The notes below the pieces were generated by a model that was not told the DNA's origin, did no database searches, and saw only the letters and a program-made list of their open reading frames with translations. Of a stretch of 9,939 bases of DNA, positions 1-6,603 are shown piece after piece. This DNA is from Treponema sp. (lineage in GTDB: Bacteria; Spirochaetota; Spirochaetia; Treponematales; Treponemataceae): the NCBI GenBank assembly GCA_003447785.1, contig DLYJ01000129.1, positions 1-9,939 on the forward strand, in the 5' to 3' direction. Both the position numbers and the translations under genes were made by a program. Position 1 is the first letter of the stretch; each line of letters opens with the position of its first letter.

Positions 1-2339
1 GGGTCCTGAAGCAGAAGGTCTACTTTTCCTTCGCACATGGCGTTCAGGGAAGGAATTTTGAAAGTAAAGTTTTCTTCCACAGCGTAAACATAATGATCAA
101 AAAATCTTTCGCAGATACCCTGTATTGCTTCGGTTATGTCCTGCAAAAGGTCTACCCTGGTGGTACTAAGCAGGAATTTTGCCATGGGGGAATTTTCGTC
201 GTCGTTAATTGCTTTATCAAGGCAATCAGAAATGACAATTGAATTGTGCTTTGAAAGTACTTCATCTGCTGTTGGGAGCAAATAGTGATTTTCCTTGTAG
301 TAATTGAAGTAAAGTTCGAGGACTTTGTGGTTGAGGTTTCCTTTTGAATACCTGTCCATCAAATCAGTTTCCTGATTGAGTTCTTTAATATGAAGAATGC
401 GGTTCAGGCAGTATTTATAAGGACATTCAAAAAAGGCCTGCATTGCAGAATAAGAGACGCTGCAGTTTTCGCCGTCCCTCATCCGGTTGGTTTTAATGAT
501 TTTATCGAGGTTGTCAAAAGCCTTGCTGGTATCGGCCTCGTAATGTTCATTTGCAAGGAGCCACTTTTGTGCGCCTGAGCGTTGAATTGAATAAATTGAC
601 TCCGGGAATTTTCCTTTTTCCAGATACCAGTCTTTTTCTAGGCTGAAAGAGTTTTTGTTGAGGAAGTCCGGCGGATTTTTAGTAAAATCTTTTTCGGTCA
701 GGTCGCTTGCAGTCTGGGAGTAACCGGTAAAAGTTTTGGCCGCGCATGAAAAATAAGCCGCGCCTGCAAGAGAGTTCATTTTGTAGAGGCGCAGAAAGGT
801 TCTTGTAACGTTGGGGTCTTCGTGGGCAAGACCGCCCAGAATTTTCAGGCGTTTGTCTTCGCGCAAAAATGAAAGGGATTTATAAATTATCGAAGTTGAA
901 GCCTGACTTGCATCCACGATAAAGTGGCGGTCAAAAGGAGACGAGGAACCTGTCTTGTAGGGCAAAATCTGCACTCCCCGTTCGTTGGCCTGTTCAAGGT
1001 AAACTTTTTCGTCCAGGAGACTTATAAAAAAATTGTACGGATCCGGAATTGAGCATTCGCTGAAGACTTTTTCCAGATCGATTAAACCGCCAAGTTCAAT
1101 AATACAGCGGCTGATGATTTTGTCCGTAAAGTCGCTGCATTTATCCATGTCAAAAAATTTTTCGCGGAAAGAAAAATAATTGTCGCGGATTTCTTCAAAA
1201 CTTTTTGAACCTGTAATTTTGAGAAGTGCGTGCTTTAAGTTCCTGTAAAAGTTAATAATGCTTTTGTCGCACAGAATCGAATCAAAGGTTTTTTCCCAGA
1301 TGTCCAGGGGACTGCTGTTGAGTTCAAAATTGCACAGACAATTGTTGTTTTGACCGAATGAAATAAGCCTGTTGTTTAATTCGCTGTCGGCCCATGGAAG
1401 TTCGATCGTCAGCAGAAGATTTTTGAGGGAAGAAAAGCTGAAGTTTTCGTTAACGCAGTCGCTGATTAAATTGAATAAGGAGCCGCCTGCTGTCTGAGAC
1501 AATGGGCGTGCAGAGCGCACTACGTGGGGAATCGAATACAATTCCAGTTCACGGTCAATGTAAGGTCCGTAACTTTCCATGTCTGGAACGTTTACGGCAA
1601 TTTTATCCCATTCAATTTTGTCTTTATCGTGTGCCTCCCGGATTTTGATGGCCAGATTCTTAATTTCGGTGCGTGAATCGGTAAAAAAGTCTGCATTGGC
1701 AACTGGCTGTCCGTCGTCGCCTTCAAAGGAAACTATTGTGATAAAGTCCTTGCATTCCTGCAGAATCGGGCGGTATTCCTCGTAATCGGTGAGAATTTCT
1801 GGAAAGAAAACAAAGTAATGTTTGTTGTCTGCCTTAAAAGGCGGTTTTTCCCAGGCCGGGTCAAAGAGGGAATATTTGTCCAGAAATTGCTGGTAGCGTC
1901 TGTAAATTTCAAGAATATCCTTATCTTCATCATCGATGGGGTTAGAGGCACTGTGTTTGTCAAAATACTTTTTCCAGATGGCAAGGCTCGACAGCATTGA
2001 TGCAATCCAGTTTGCAAAAGCAACCGCTGTTTTGGCGTAATCCTGGGGAATAATTGAATTCAAAAAAGGAGACTTTGCATTTTCCTGTATAAGCTGGATG
2101 GCAAAGATTTTTCGCATTTCACCTGGAATTGAATTTTTATCCTGGTGTACGCTGCGGATTGCGGTTGCCTTAAAATCATCCCATGGAATAAAACGCTCCA
2201 TGGCAACGGCTCTGGCCGAAGAATTTTGAATGGTCCAGTCTGCCCATAAATCGCATGCGATCTGGGTTGGAAAAACAAATACATTTTCTGGTCTGGAAAT
2301 GTTTTGAACAAGAGTCTGTCCGATTAGATTTTGTGACAT
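1..2339 (-). CDS. AddB/RexB-like PD-(D/E)XK nuclease, partial (C-terminus beyond left edge)
   Basis: Translating the minus strand from the ATG at 2337-2339 gives one uninterrupted frame of 779 codons that leaves the window without a stop. The start has a GAGGGG ribosome site at 2348-2353. The N-terminus (VFVFPTQIACDLW, then RFIPWDDFK) and the middle (IAVNVPDMESYGPYIDREL; GVQILPYKTG; FDRHFIVDAS) resemble the inactive UvrD-like helicase body of AddB/RexB subunits, but I see no Walker A GxxGxGKT. A nuclease domain begins near residue 628 with SYSAMQAFFECPYKY; Cys639 matches the first iron-sulphur cysteine of AddB. GNLNHKVLELYF with His671 follows, then CEGKVDLLLQD with Asp774, the first metal-binding Asp of the fold. 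The (D/E)XK lysine motif and the three C-terminal cysteines would lie beyond the edge. Known AddB proteins process double-strand DNA ends with AddA in recombinational repair. That role is inferred here; the partner would have to lie outside the window. A lone RecB-family nuclease is the alternative. Confidence 0.82.
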   Translation of the reverse strand, partial: MSQNLIGQTLVQNISRPENVFVFPTQIACDLWADWTIQNSSARAVAMERFIPWDDFKATAIRSVHQDKNSIPGEMRKIFAIQLIQENAKSPFLNSIIPQDYAKTAVAFANWIASMLSSLAIWKKYFDKHSASNPIDDEDKDILEIYRRYQQFLDKYSLFDPAWEKPPFKADNKHYFVFFPEILTDYEEYRPILQECKDFITIVSFEGDDGQPVANADFFTDSRTEIKNLAIKIREAHDKDKIEWDKIAVNVPDMESYGPYIDRELELYSIPHVVRSARPLSQTAGGSLFNLISDCVNENFSFSSLKNLLLTIELPWADSELNNRLISFGQNNNCLCNFELNSSPLDIWEKTFDSILCDKSIINFYRNLKHALLKITGSKSFEEIRDNYFSFREKFFDMDKCSDFTDKIISRCIIELGGLIDLEKVFSECSIPDPYNFFISLLDEKVYLEQANERGVQILPYKTGSSSPFDRHFIVDASQASTSIIYKSLSFLREDKRLKILGGLAHEDPNVTRTFLRLYKMNSLAGAAYFSCAAKTFTGYSQTASDLTEKDFTKNPPDFLNKNSFSLEKDWYLEKGKFPESIYSIQRSGAQKWLLANEHYEADTSKAFDNLDKIIKTNRMRDGENCSVSYSAMQAFFECPYKYCLNRILHIKELNQETDLMDRYSKGNLNHKVLELYFNYYKENHYLLPTADEVLSKHNSIVISDCLDKAINDDENSPMAKFLLSTTRVDLLQDITEAIQGICERFFDHYVYAVEENFTFKIPSLNAMCEGKVDLLLQD

Positions 2340-2360
2340 CAGTGTTTCCCCTCAAATAAA

Positions 2361-2389
2361 ATTATACTGGTAAACGCCACAAACTTAAA
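2361..2389 (-). promoter_or_regulatory. Candidate sigma-70-like promoter for the AddB-like gene
   Basis: On the minus strand a perfect TATAAT lies at 2366-2361. Seventeen bases upstream is only a weak -35 match, TTTAAG at 2389-2384. Transcription would start near 2354, giving a very short leader that begins at the ribosome site. The -10 is convincing and the -35 is not, so this is a prediction only. Confidence 0.45.
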
Positions 2390-2437
2390 AGACAAAAATT
2401 CAATAAATTAAAAATTTAAAAATAACAACAATTTTTA

Positions 2438-2465
2438 TTGCATTCTCCACAGGTCGTGGTATGAT
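2438..2465 (+). promoter_or_regulatory. Strong extended -10 promoter driving the orphan RNA
   Basis: TTGCAT (2438-2443), a 16-bp spacer and TATGAT (2460-2465) fit the sigma-70 pattern. TGG directly before the -10 (2457-2459) makes an extended -10 element. The 40 bases upstream (about 2395-2436) are almost pure A/T with A and T runs, which resembles an UP element. The predicted start is about 2472. No protein gene of normal size follows on this strand; the transcript would end at the terminator near 2670. Confidence 0.65.
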
Positions 2466-2476
2466 TAAATCGTGGT
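2454..2476 (+). repeat. Direct repeat TCGTGGT flanking the RNA promoter -10
   Basis: The heptamer TCGTGGT occurs at 2454-2460 and again at 2470-2476, 16 bp apart. One copy runs into the -10 box and the other covers the predicted start site. A pair of identical boxes in this position could be regulator half-sites, or the second copy may simply be the 5' arm of the RNA's first hairpin. It was seen directly; its function is inferred and weak. Confidence 0.3.
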
Positions 2477-2486
2477 GAGGAAAGAG

Positions 2487-2573
2487 ATGAGGACTTACAC
2501 CCGCCGCACGACAGGAGGCGTTATGCAATTTCCGACAAAAATAAATAACCTGCCGAGGTTAAACGTACGTTAA
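2487..2573 (+). CDS. Possible 28-codon micro-ORF inside the orphan RNA (with internal 16-codon start)
   Basis: ATG at 2487 follows GTGAGGAAAGAG, where GAGG (2477-2480) is a plausible ribosome site 6 nt upstream. The frame ends at TAA 2571-2573. The peptide is basic, starting MRTYTRRTTGGV and ending LPRLNVR. A second in-frame ATG at 2523 has a full AGGAGG at 2513-2518 with a short 4-nt gap and would give a 16-residue peptide starting MQFPTKINN. There is no hydrophobic stretch, so it does not look like a type I toxin or membrane micro-protein. CGCC at 2502-2505 could pair with GGCG at 2517-2520 and hide the second ribosome site. An ORF this short arises easily by chance; the two ribosome sites are the only positive evidence. 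Confidence 0.28.
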   Translation: MRTYTRRTTGGVMQFPTKINNLPRLNVR

Positions 2574-2640
2574 CAAGCTTTCTGCAGCTAAGCAGAGTAT
2601 AGAGGTGATGCTACCCGATGAGTGGTACTTGCATCCAAAA

Positions 2641-2670
2641 GGGCGCCGAACAAGGCGCCTTCTTTTTTTT
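2641..2670 (+). terminator. Strong intrinsic terminator of the orphan RNA
   Basis: GGCGCC (2642-2647), loop GAACAA and GGCGCC (2654-2659) form a six-pair all-GC stem, extended by G2641-T2660 and A2640-T2661, followed by eight T residues at 2663-2670. On the minus strand the same stem follows the MgtC-like gene's stop (2669-2671) but has only a four-T tail, so it may work weakly for that operon too. Confidence 0.88.
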
Positions 2671-3385
2671 AAATTTCTTCGATGTGGTAAACGTAGTCCA
2701 GGGTTTGTAATGCCTGAATTATTTCCGTGTGGGTTTTGTACTGCTTGAGTTCATTACTTTTAATCGTTAGAGCAATTGAATAAACGCTCAGTCCCGAATT
2801 TGCGTAGGCATTGTTCATTTCGATTGCATCGATTGTGAGCCCGAGTTTACGGATTGTAGTTACAAAGTTCTGCAGGTTGAGGCTGTTTTTTAATTCCAGG
2901 TGAATTTCAAAATGGTTTGAACGGTTTTTAAGATAGAATTCCAGGGCCGGCAGGCTTGAAAGACAGAACAGAATTAAAATAAAGGCACACAATGTTACTG
3001 TGTAAAATCCAATGCCAAGAGCAAGTCCGAGAATTGAAGTTGCCCAGAGCGCAAAACTTGTTGTGAGGCCTGTAATCTGGTTTCTTGAACTGAAATAAAG
3101 TGTCCGGGTTGCGATGCGTGCAACTGAAATGATGGAAATTGCCGAAAACAAAAATATTTTTACGCCGTAGTTTCGTGTGATAAAAATATCGAGCATCATG
3201 ATTATGGTAGAAGTCAAACTTACCATGATAAACGTGCGTAATCCTGCACTGTGGCGTTTGCTTGAACGCTCCCAGCCGATAATTGCTCCCAGCAAAAGCG
3301 AAACTGCAAGCCTCAAAAAAATTGAATACAAATTGAGCGAAACGGACCATTCTCCCAGAAAGTGTGCAATTGGATCATTTATCAT
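2669..3385 (-). CDS. MgtC/SapB-family membrane protein, atypical
   Basis: This 238-residue protein has an MgtC-type membrane half and a soluble C-terminal half. Family motifs visible: LRLAVSLLLGAIIGWER (24-40), AGLRTF (47-52), ARIATR (89-94), QITGLTTSFALW (103-114) and the glycine-rich helix LGLALGIGFY (119-128). Residues about 155-238 look like the ACT-like domain many members carry. The usual glycine-rich stretch (SGIGFLGAG type) between ARIA and the RNQ..GLTT motif is absent; only about eight residues lie there. MgtC proteins are inner-membrane factors tied to magnesium stress and, in some pathogens, to F-ATPase control; the substrate is unsettled and nothing here shows one. The ATG lies one base after the antiporter stop, with AGGAG about 10 nt upstream inside that gene, so translational coupling is likely. 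Last gene of the operon. Confidence 0.85.
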   Translation of the reverse strand: MINDPIAHFLGEWSVSLNLYSIFLRLAVSLLLGAIIGWERSSKRHSAGLRTFIMVSLTSTIIMMLDIFITRNYGVKIFLFSAISIISVARIATRTLYFSSRNQITGLTTSFALWATSILGLALGIGFYTVTLCAFILILFCLSSLPALEFYLKNRSNHFEIHLELKNSLNLQNFVTTIRKLGLTIDAIEMNNAYANSGLSVYSIALTIKSNELKQYKTHTEIIQALQTLDYVYHIEEI

Positions 3386-3386
3386 T

Positions 3387-4847
3387 TTACTTTTTTCTCC
3401 TTATGGGTTGTTTTAAATTTTCTTTATGGGTTTGTGCTCTGTCTGCAAAATGACTTTCTGCGGCTTCTGTATAAGCTTCTTCAGCTTCATTGATTGTGTG
3501 GACGGGAAGTTCCTGCTGAATTTTTTGAATTCTGTCGATTAAAAGTTCAACCTGTGATTTTTCCTTGCCATCAGCGTTTTTTTCATTTACATTAACCAAA
3601 TCTTCGAGTTTGGTTGAATAGGAATTTGAAAGATAAAGGGAAAGTTTTGCCGCCGCCGGTCCAATAAGTTCATAAAGAACACTGGATGCAAGAATGATTG
3701 TCTCAAGGGCAGTGCCTACCTCGCCTTTAAGTGAACGTGCTCCAAGGGCTGCAAGACCGATTGCGACTCCTGCCTGAGGAATCAGGGCAAGACCAAGGTA
3801 ATTTCTTGTTTCTTTTGGTTTACCTGAAACGAGACAGCCAAGAAAAGCTCCAGCATATTTCCCTAAAATTCTGACTATAAAATAAAGAACCCCAATTAAT
3901 ATAAGGGGTGAAGAGCCGATTGAGCCAGTATGGTTTACCAGAGCTCTAAGGTCAAAACTCATTCCAGAGCGTACAAAAAACATTAGCAAAAATGGCGGAG
4001 AAAAATAATTGAGTTGTTTGAAAAGTTTGTCATCGTCTGTCATGTTGATGTACATTGTTCCCATTGACATGCAGCCGAGAAGGGGAGAAACCTCAAAAAT
4101 TGTGCATATTCCGCAAAAAGCAAAAAGAAGCGCCACCGAGATTATGAGCCTGTTGTCGTTGCTACGAGTCTTTGGTCGCACAAGCAATGAAAGCAGTACG
4201 CCAAAAACGGCTCCAAGGAAGAGAACCAGTGCATTTGTGAAAACTGGAACAAGAATTCGGAAAATAGAAAAAGCTTCTCCTGTGGAAGAATGTATTGCAA
4301 TTGAAATTGCCACGCTATAGGCAAGCAATCCTACAATATCGTCAAGGGCAACTACCTGCAGAAGCGTTTCTACAAAATCCCCTTTTGCCCCAGTCTGCCG
4401 GATAGTCATCATGGTGGAAGCTGGAGCCGTAGCGGATGCAAGGGCTGCAAGCACTATTGAGAAGGCAAGGTTGAGGTGTAGAACAAAATATGTAAGGATG
4501 AATACAAAAACCGAGGCAAGAAGAGCTTCAAAAAGCGTGATGATGACGACTTTGATTCCGTTTTTTTTAAGGACATCTAACCGAAAAAACTGGCCGGTTG
4601 AAAAGGCTATAAATGCAAGGGCGATGTCTGGAAGAAAGTCCATGCCCTTGATGATTGTTGAAGGTATAAGATTAAGACAGTACGGGCCGATTAAAATGCC
4701 CGCTGTAATGTATGCAGTTACATTTGGAAGGCGGAGCTTTTTGGTGATACGGGTCATCAAAAAGCCCAGCAGAAGAATTGTGGAAATTGAAATTACTGCG
4801 ACAGAAGCCGAAGAGCCTGTTATATCGATTTTCTCTATCCAAGACAT
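3387..4847 (-). CDS. CPA2-type monovalent cation/proton antiporter
   Basis: A 486-residue Na_H_Exchanger-family protein with about 12-13 hydrophobic segments between residues 15 and 408. Family hallmarks: LRLPNVTAYITAGILIGP (38-55), SATAPAST (138-145) and ALDDIVG (167-173). The Asp169-Asp170 pair corresponds to the ion-binding DD of CPA2 exchangers such as NapA, which points to electrogenic exchange rather than the ND motif of CPA1. Lys330 in RILGKYAG fits the conserved lysine of the later transport helix. A charged cytoplasmic tail follows (about 412-486), rich in Glu, Lys and Gln and perhaps helical; I see no TrkA-N or RCK nucleotide-binding domain, unlike KefB/KefC. The ATG at 4845-4847 has GGAGG 7 nt upstream. 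It sits 29 nt after uxaA and 1 nt before the MgtC-like gene. Sodium or potassium preference cannot be read from the sequence. Confidence 0.92.
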   Translation of the reverse strand: MSWIEKIDITGSSASVAVISISTILLLGFLMTRITKKLRLPNVTAYITAGILIGPYCLNLIPSTIIKGMDFLPDIALAFIAFSTGQFFRLDVLKKNGIKVVIITLFEALLASVFVFILTYFVLHLNLAFSIVLAALASATAPASTMMTIRQTGAKGDFVETLLQVVALDDIVGLLAYSVAISIAIHSSTGEAFSIFRILVPVFTNALVLFLGAVFGVLLSLLVRPKTRSNDNRLIISVALLFAFCGICTIFEVSPLLGCMSMGTMYINMTDDDKLFKQLNYFSPPFLLMFFVRSGMSFDLRALVNHTGSIGSSPLILIGVLYFIVRILGKYAGAFLGCLVSGKPKETRNYLGLALIPQAGVAIGLAALGARSLKGEVGTALETIILASSVLYELIGPAAAKLSLYLSNSYSTKLEDLVNVNEKNADGKEKSQVELLIDRIQKIQQELPVHTINEAEEAYTEAAESHFADRAQTHKENLKQPIRRKK

Positions 4848-4876
4848 TTTTTAGCCTCCGCCGCAGTTAGTTCAAC

Positions 4877-6445
4877 TTACAGTGTTACTCCGTCCTTGAA
4901 GATTGCGATTTCGCGGTAACCGTTGCGTTCATTTTTTGTAACGGCACGGCCTGAAACGATGTCGCAGATCAAAGCAAGCAGTTTGTCACGAACCTGGTCG
5001 CTCGGGCTGTCGAGAAGTTCTGCAGCGTCAAAGTCGATCCAGTTTGCCTTTGTCTCGGCAAGAGGATGGTTAGTTGCAATTTTTACGGTTGGAACCGGTG
5101 CTCCAAGAGGAGTACCACGGCCTGTAGAGAACAGGATGATGTTTGCGCCGGCAGCTGTCATGTCTGTTGTAGAAACAATGTCGTTTCCCGGACCTTCGAG
5201 AAGGGTCAGGCCTGTTGTATCCTGAGGAAGACGTTCACCGTATTTGAGAACGCCTGTAACTGGTGCCTTACCGCCTTTCTGAACACAACCCAGGGATTTG
5301 TCTTCGAGGGTTGTGATTCCGCCGGCTTTGTTTCCCGGAGAAGGGTTTTCGTAGCATACCTGATTATGTCTTGCGTAGTAATCTTTAAATCCGTTGATAA
5401 GATTAACTGTCTTTTCAAAAGTTGCCTGATCAACACAGCGGTTCATGAGCATCTGTTCTGCACCGAACATTTCCGGAACTTCAGTGAGCATTACGCGTCC
5501 GCCCATTCCTGTCATTGCGTCACAGATACGGCCGATCAAAGCGTTTGCCGTGATTCCGCTCATACCGTCAGAACCACCGCACTTCATTCCGAGAACGATG
5601 TCTGTGAGAGGGCGTTCTTCGCGCTTGAATTTCTTAGCGTAAGAAGCAAGTTCCTTGAGGAGCTTTTTACCGTCGTTGAGTTCATCTTTGCTCTGCTGTG
5701 TTATCATGAATTTTACGCGGTTTTCATCGTAGTCACCGAGGAATTCCTTAAAGTAAGGAACGTTGTTTTCTTCACAACCCAGGGAAACTACAAGAACGCC
5801 GCCTGCGTTAGGATGGTGAACAAGGTCTGCAAGAATTTTTGCTGTGGTTTCCTTATCGCCGCCCATCTGAGAACAGCCGTAAGGATGTGTCCATACGTGG
5901 AAGCCTTCGAGACCGCCTTTTTTGTTTGGTTTTGGTTCACCCTTGCAGTATTTGGCATTTGCCCAGTTTGCGAGAGTTTCAGAGATTTTATTTACACAGC
6001 CAACGAGAGGAACAATCCAGATTTCGTTACGGATACCAACGCGGCCGTCAGGTCTTTTATATACATTTACGGTTGGAACGTTCTGGCGCAGAGATTCTGT
6101 TTCTTTGTACCATGCGTCGTAAGCAGCCTTTGCCTTTGCTTCGTCATAAGAGTAAGAAGCGGCTTCGCTTAACAATGTGTGGATATTGTGAGTATGAACG
6201 TGCTTACCGATATCGATATCTTCCGAGGCAGCACCAATCGGATAACCATATTTGATTACAGGTTCGTCCTTTTTAATCGGTCGAATTGCAAATTTATGAC
6301 CTGCAGTAATATCTTCCTGCAAAGTAACTGTAACTTCTGGAACATTGTCCATGGCTTCGAGGGTAACCTGAGTTCCCTTTGAAAGCGGCTGGAGTGCAAC
6401 TGCAACTGCGTCAGCCGGGTTAATTCTGATGGCAATTTTGCTCAT
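4877..6445 (-). CDS. uxaA: Altronate dehydratase UxaA
   Basis: Converts D-altronate to 2-keto-3-deoxy-D-gluconate plus water in cytoplasmic galacturonate (pectin) catabolism; known members are iron-dependent. The 522-residue protein matches what I recall of E. coli UxaA (about 495 residues) along its whole length. It has an N-terminal SAF domain (about 5-95) with HVHTHN (82-87), then GRVGIRNE (134-141), THPYGCSQ (186-193), LGCEENN (222-228), KCGGSDGMSGITAN (288-301), EVPEMFGAEQ (322-331), a GNKAGGITTLEDKSLGC block (371-387), STGRGTPLG (440-448) and the C-terminus AIFKDGVTL. All hallmark Cys and His residues are present, so the enzyme looks functional. The start at 6443-6445 has AGAGGT 5 nt upstream. 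First gene of the operon; the usual partners uxaB, uxaC and kdgK are not in this window. Confidence 0.96.
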   Translation of the reverse strand: MSKIAIRINPADAVAVALQPLSKGTQVTLEAMDNVPEVTVTLQEDITAGHKFAIRPIKKDEPVIKYGYPIGAASEDIDIGKHVHTHNIHTLLSEAASYSYDEAKAKAAYDAWYKETESLRQNVPTVNVYKRPDGRVGIRNEIWIVPLVGCVNKISETLANWANAKYCKGEPKPNKKGGLEGFHVWTHPYGCSQMGGDKETTAKILADLVHHPNAGGVLVVSLGCEENNVPYFKEFLGDYDENRVKFMITQQSKDELNDGKKLLKELASYAKKFKREERPLTDIVLGMKCGGSDGMSGITANALIGRICDAMTGMGGRVMLTEVPEMFGAEQMLMNRCVDQATFEKTVNLINGFKDYYARHNQVCYENPSPGNKAGGITTLEDKSLGCVQKGGKAPVTGVLKYGERLPQDTTGLTLLEGPGNDIVSTTDMTAAGANIILFSTGRGTPLGAPVPTVKIATNHPLAETKANWIDFDAAELLDSPSDQVRDKLLALICDIVSGRAVTKNERNGYREIAIFKDGVTL

Positions 6446-6474
6446 TAGATACCTCTAAAAAAATTGATTAAACT

Positions 6475-6503
6475 ATTTTAATTGTAATTCATAAAAATGT
6501 CGA
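6475..6503 (-). promoter_or_regulatory. Sigma-70-like promoter for the uxaA-antiporter-mgtC operon
   Basis: On the minus strand TCGACA (6503-6498), a 17-bp spacer and TAAAAT (6480-6475) match the consensus at five of six positions in each box. Transcription would start near 6468, about 22 nt before the uxaA start codon. It faces away from the plus-strand promoter at 6552-6580. Confidence 0.65.
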
Positions 6504-6508
6504 CTGCA

Positions 6509-6520
6509 CGATAAAAATCG
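6509..6520. repeat. Small inverted repeat CGAT-AAAA-ATCG upstream of the uxaA promoter
   Basis: CGAT (6509-6512) and ATCG (6517-6520) flank AAAA, just upstream of the uxaA -35 and between the two divergent promoters. ATAAAAAT within it (6511-6518) recurs at 6491-6498, 20 bp away, in the uxaA spacer. This could be an operator for a hexuronate regulator, but short A-rich repeats are common by chance in this AT-rich gap. Confidence 0.2.
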
Positions 6521-6551
6521 CAAAGAACAATCTGTTATTTATCTTACTTAA

Positions 6552-6580
6552 TTGAGAATTCTAGATTTAGGTGTGATAAT
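6552..6580 (+). promoter_or_regulatory. Sigma-70-like extended -10 promoter for the GGDEF-EAL gene
   Basis: TTGAGA (6552-6557), a 17-bp spacer and GATAAT (6575-6580), with TGT directly before the -10 box (6572-6574), form a near-consensus promoter with an extended -10. The start should fall near 6587, about 17 nt before the ATG at 6604. It probably also serves the chemoreceptor gene downstream, since no terminator separates them. Confidence 0.7.
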
Positions 6581-6603
6581 TTAATATAAGGGAATACAGG
6601 TGA

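Larger units (their letters stand above)
2472..2670 (+). ncRNA. Unassigned structured small RNA, about 200 nt
   Basis: A strong promoter and an intrinsic terminator bracket about 199 nt that codes for no normal-sized protein and precedes no plus-strand gene, so it looks like a free-standing RNA. Visible helices: a 5' stem TCGT/ACGA (2470-2473 with 2508-2511) continuing as GGTG/CACC (2474-2477 with 2498-2501); AACCT-gccg-AGGTT (2547-2560); TCTGC-AGCTAA-GCAGA (2581-2596); a two-part hairpin GATGC/GCATC (2607-2611 with 2631-2635) enclosing TACC/GGTA (2612-2615 with 2624-2627); then the terminator. I compared it from memory with tmRNA, SRP RNA, RNase P RNA, 6S RNA and common riboswitches and found no signature of any. 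The 5' and 3' ends do not pair, which argues against 6S. It could instead be a micro-protein mRNA. Confidence 0.55.

Noticed and set aside
2601..2636. Hammerhead-like core (CGATGAG)
   Set aside because: CCGATGAGT resembles CUGAUGAG, but no matching GAAA segment or three-stem layout is present; it sits in the loop of a simple hairpin.
2472..2670. Known structural RNA (tmRNA, RNase P RNA, SRP RNA, 6S)
   Set aside because: There is no tag-peptide ORF ending in AA with a CCA end, no GAGGAAAGUCC-type RNase P core, no SRP GGUCAGG/GGAAGCAG loop and no end-to-end pairing as in 6S. GAGGAAAG at 2477-2484 is only a short partial match to the RNase P core.
4848..4876. Possible promoter or terminator between uxaA and the antiporter
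   Set aside because: Only 29 bp, with a ribosome site (GGAGG at 4855-4859) but no stem followed by Ts and no paired -35/-10 boxes.
5066..6172. A 368-codon open frame on the plus strand, antisense to uxaA
   Set aside because: It lies wholly opposite a clearly conserved UxaA, has a Cys- and Phe-rich composition unlike a real protein, and no family motif. It is a shadow of the codon bias of uxaA.
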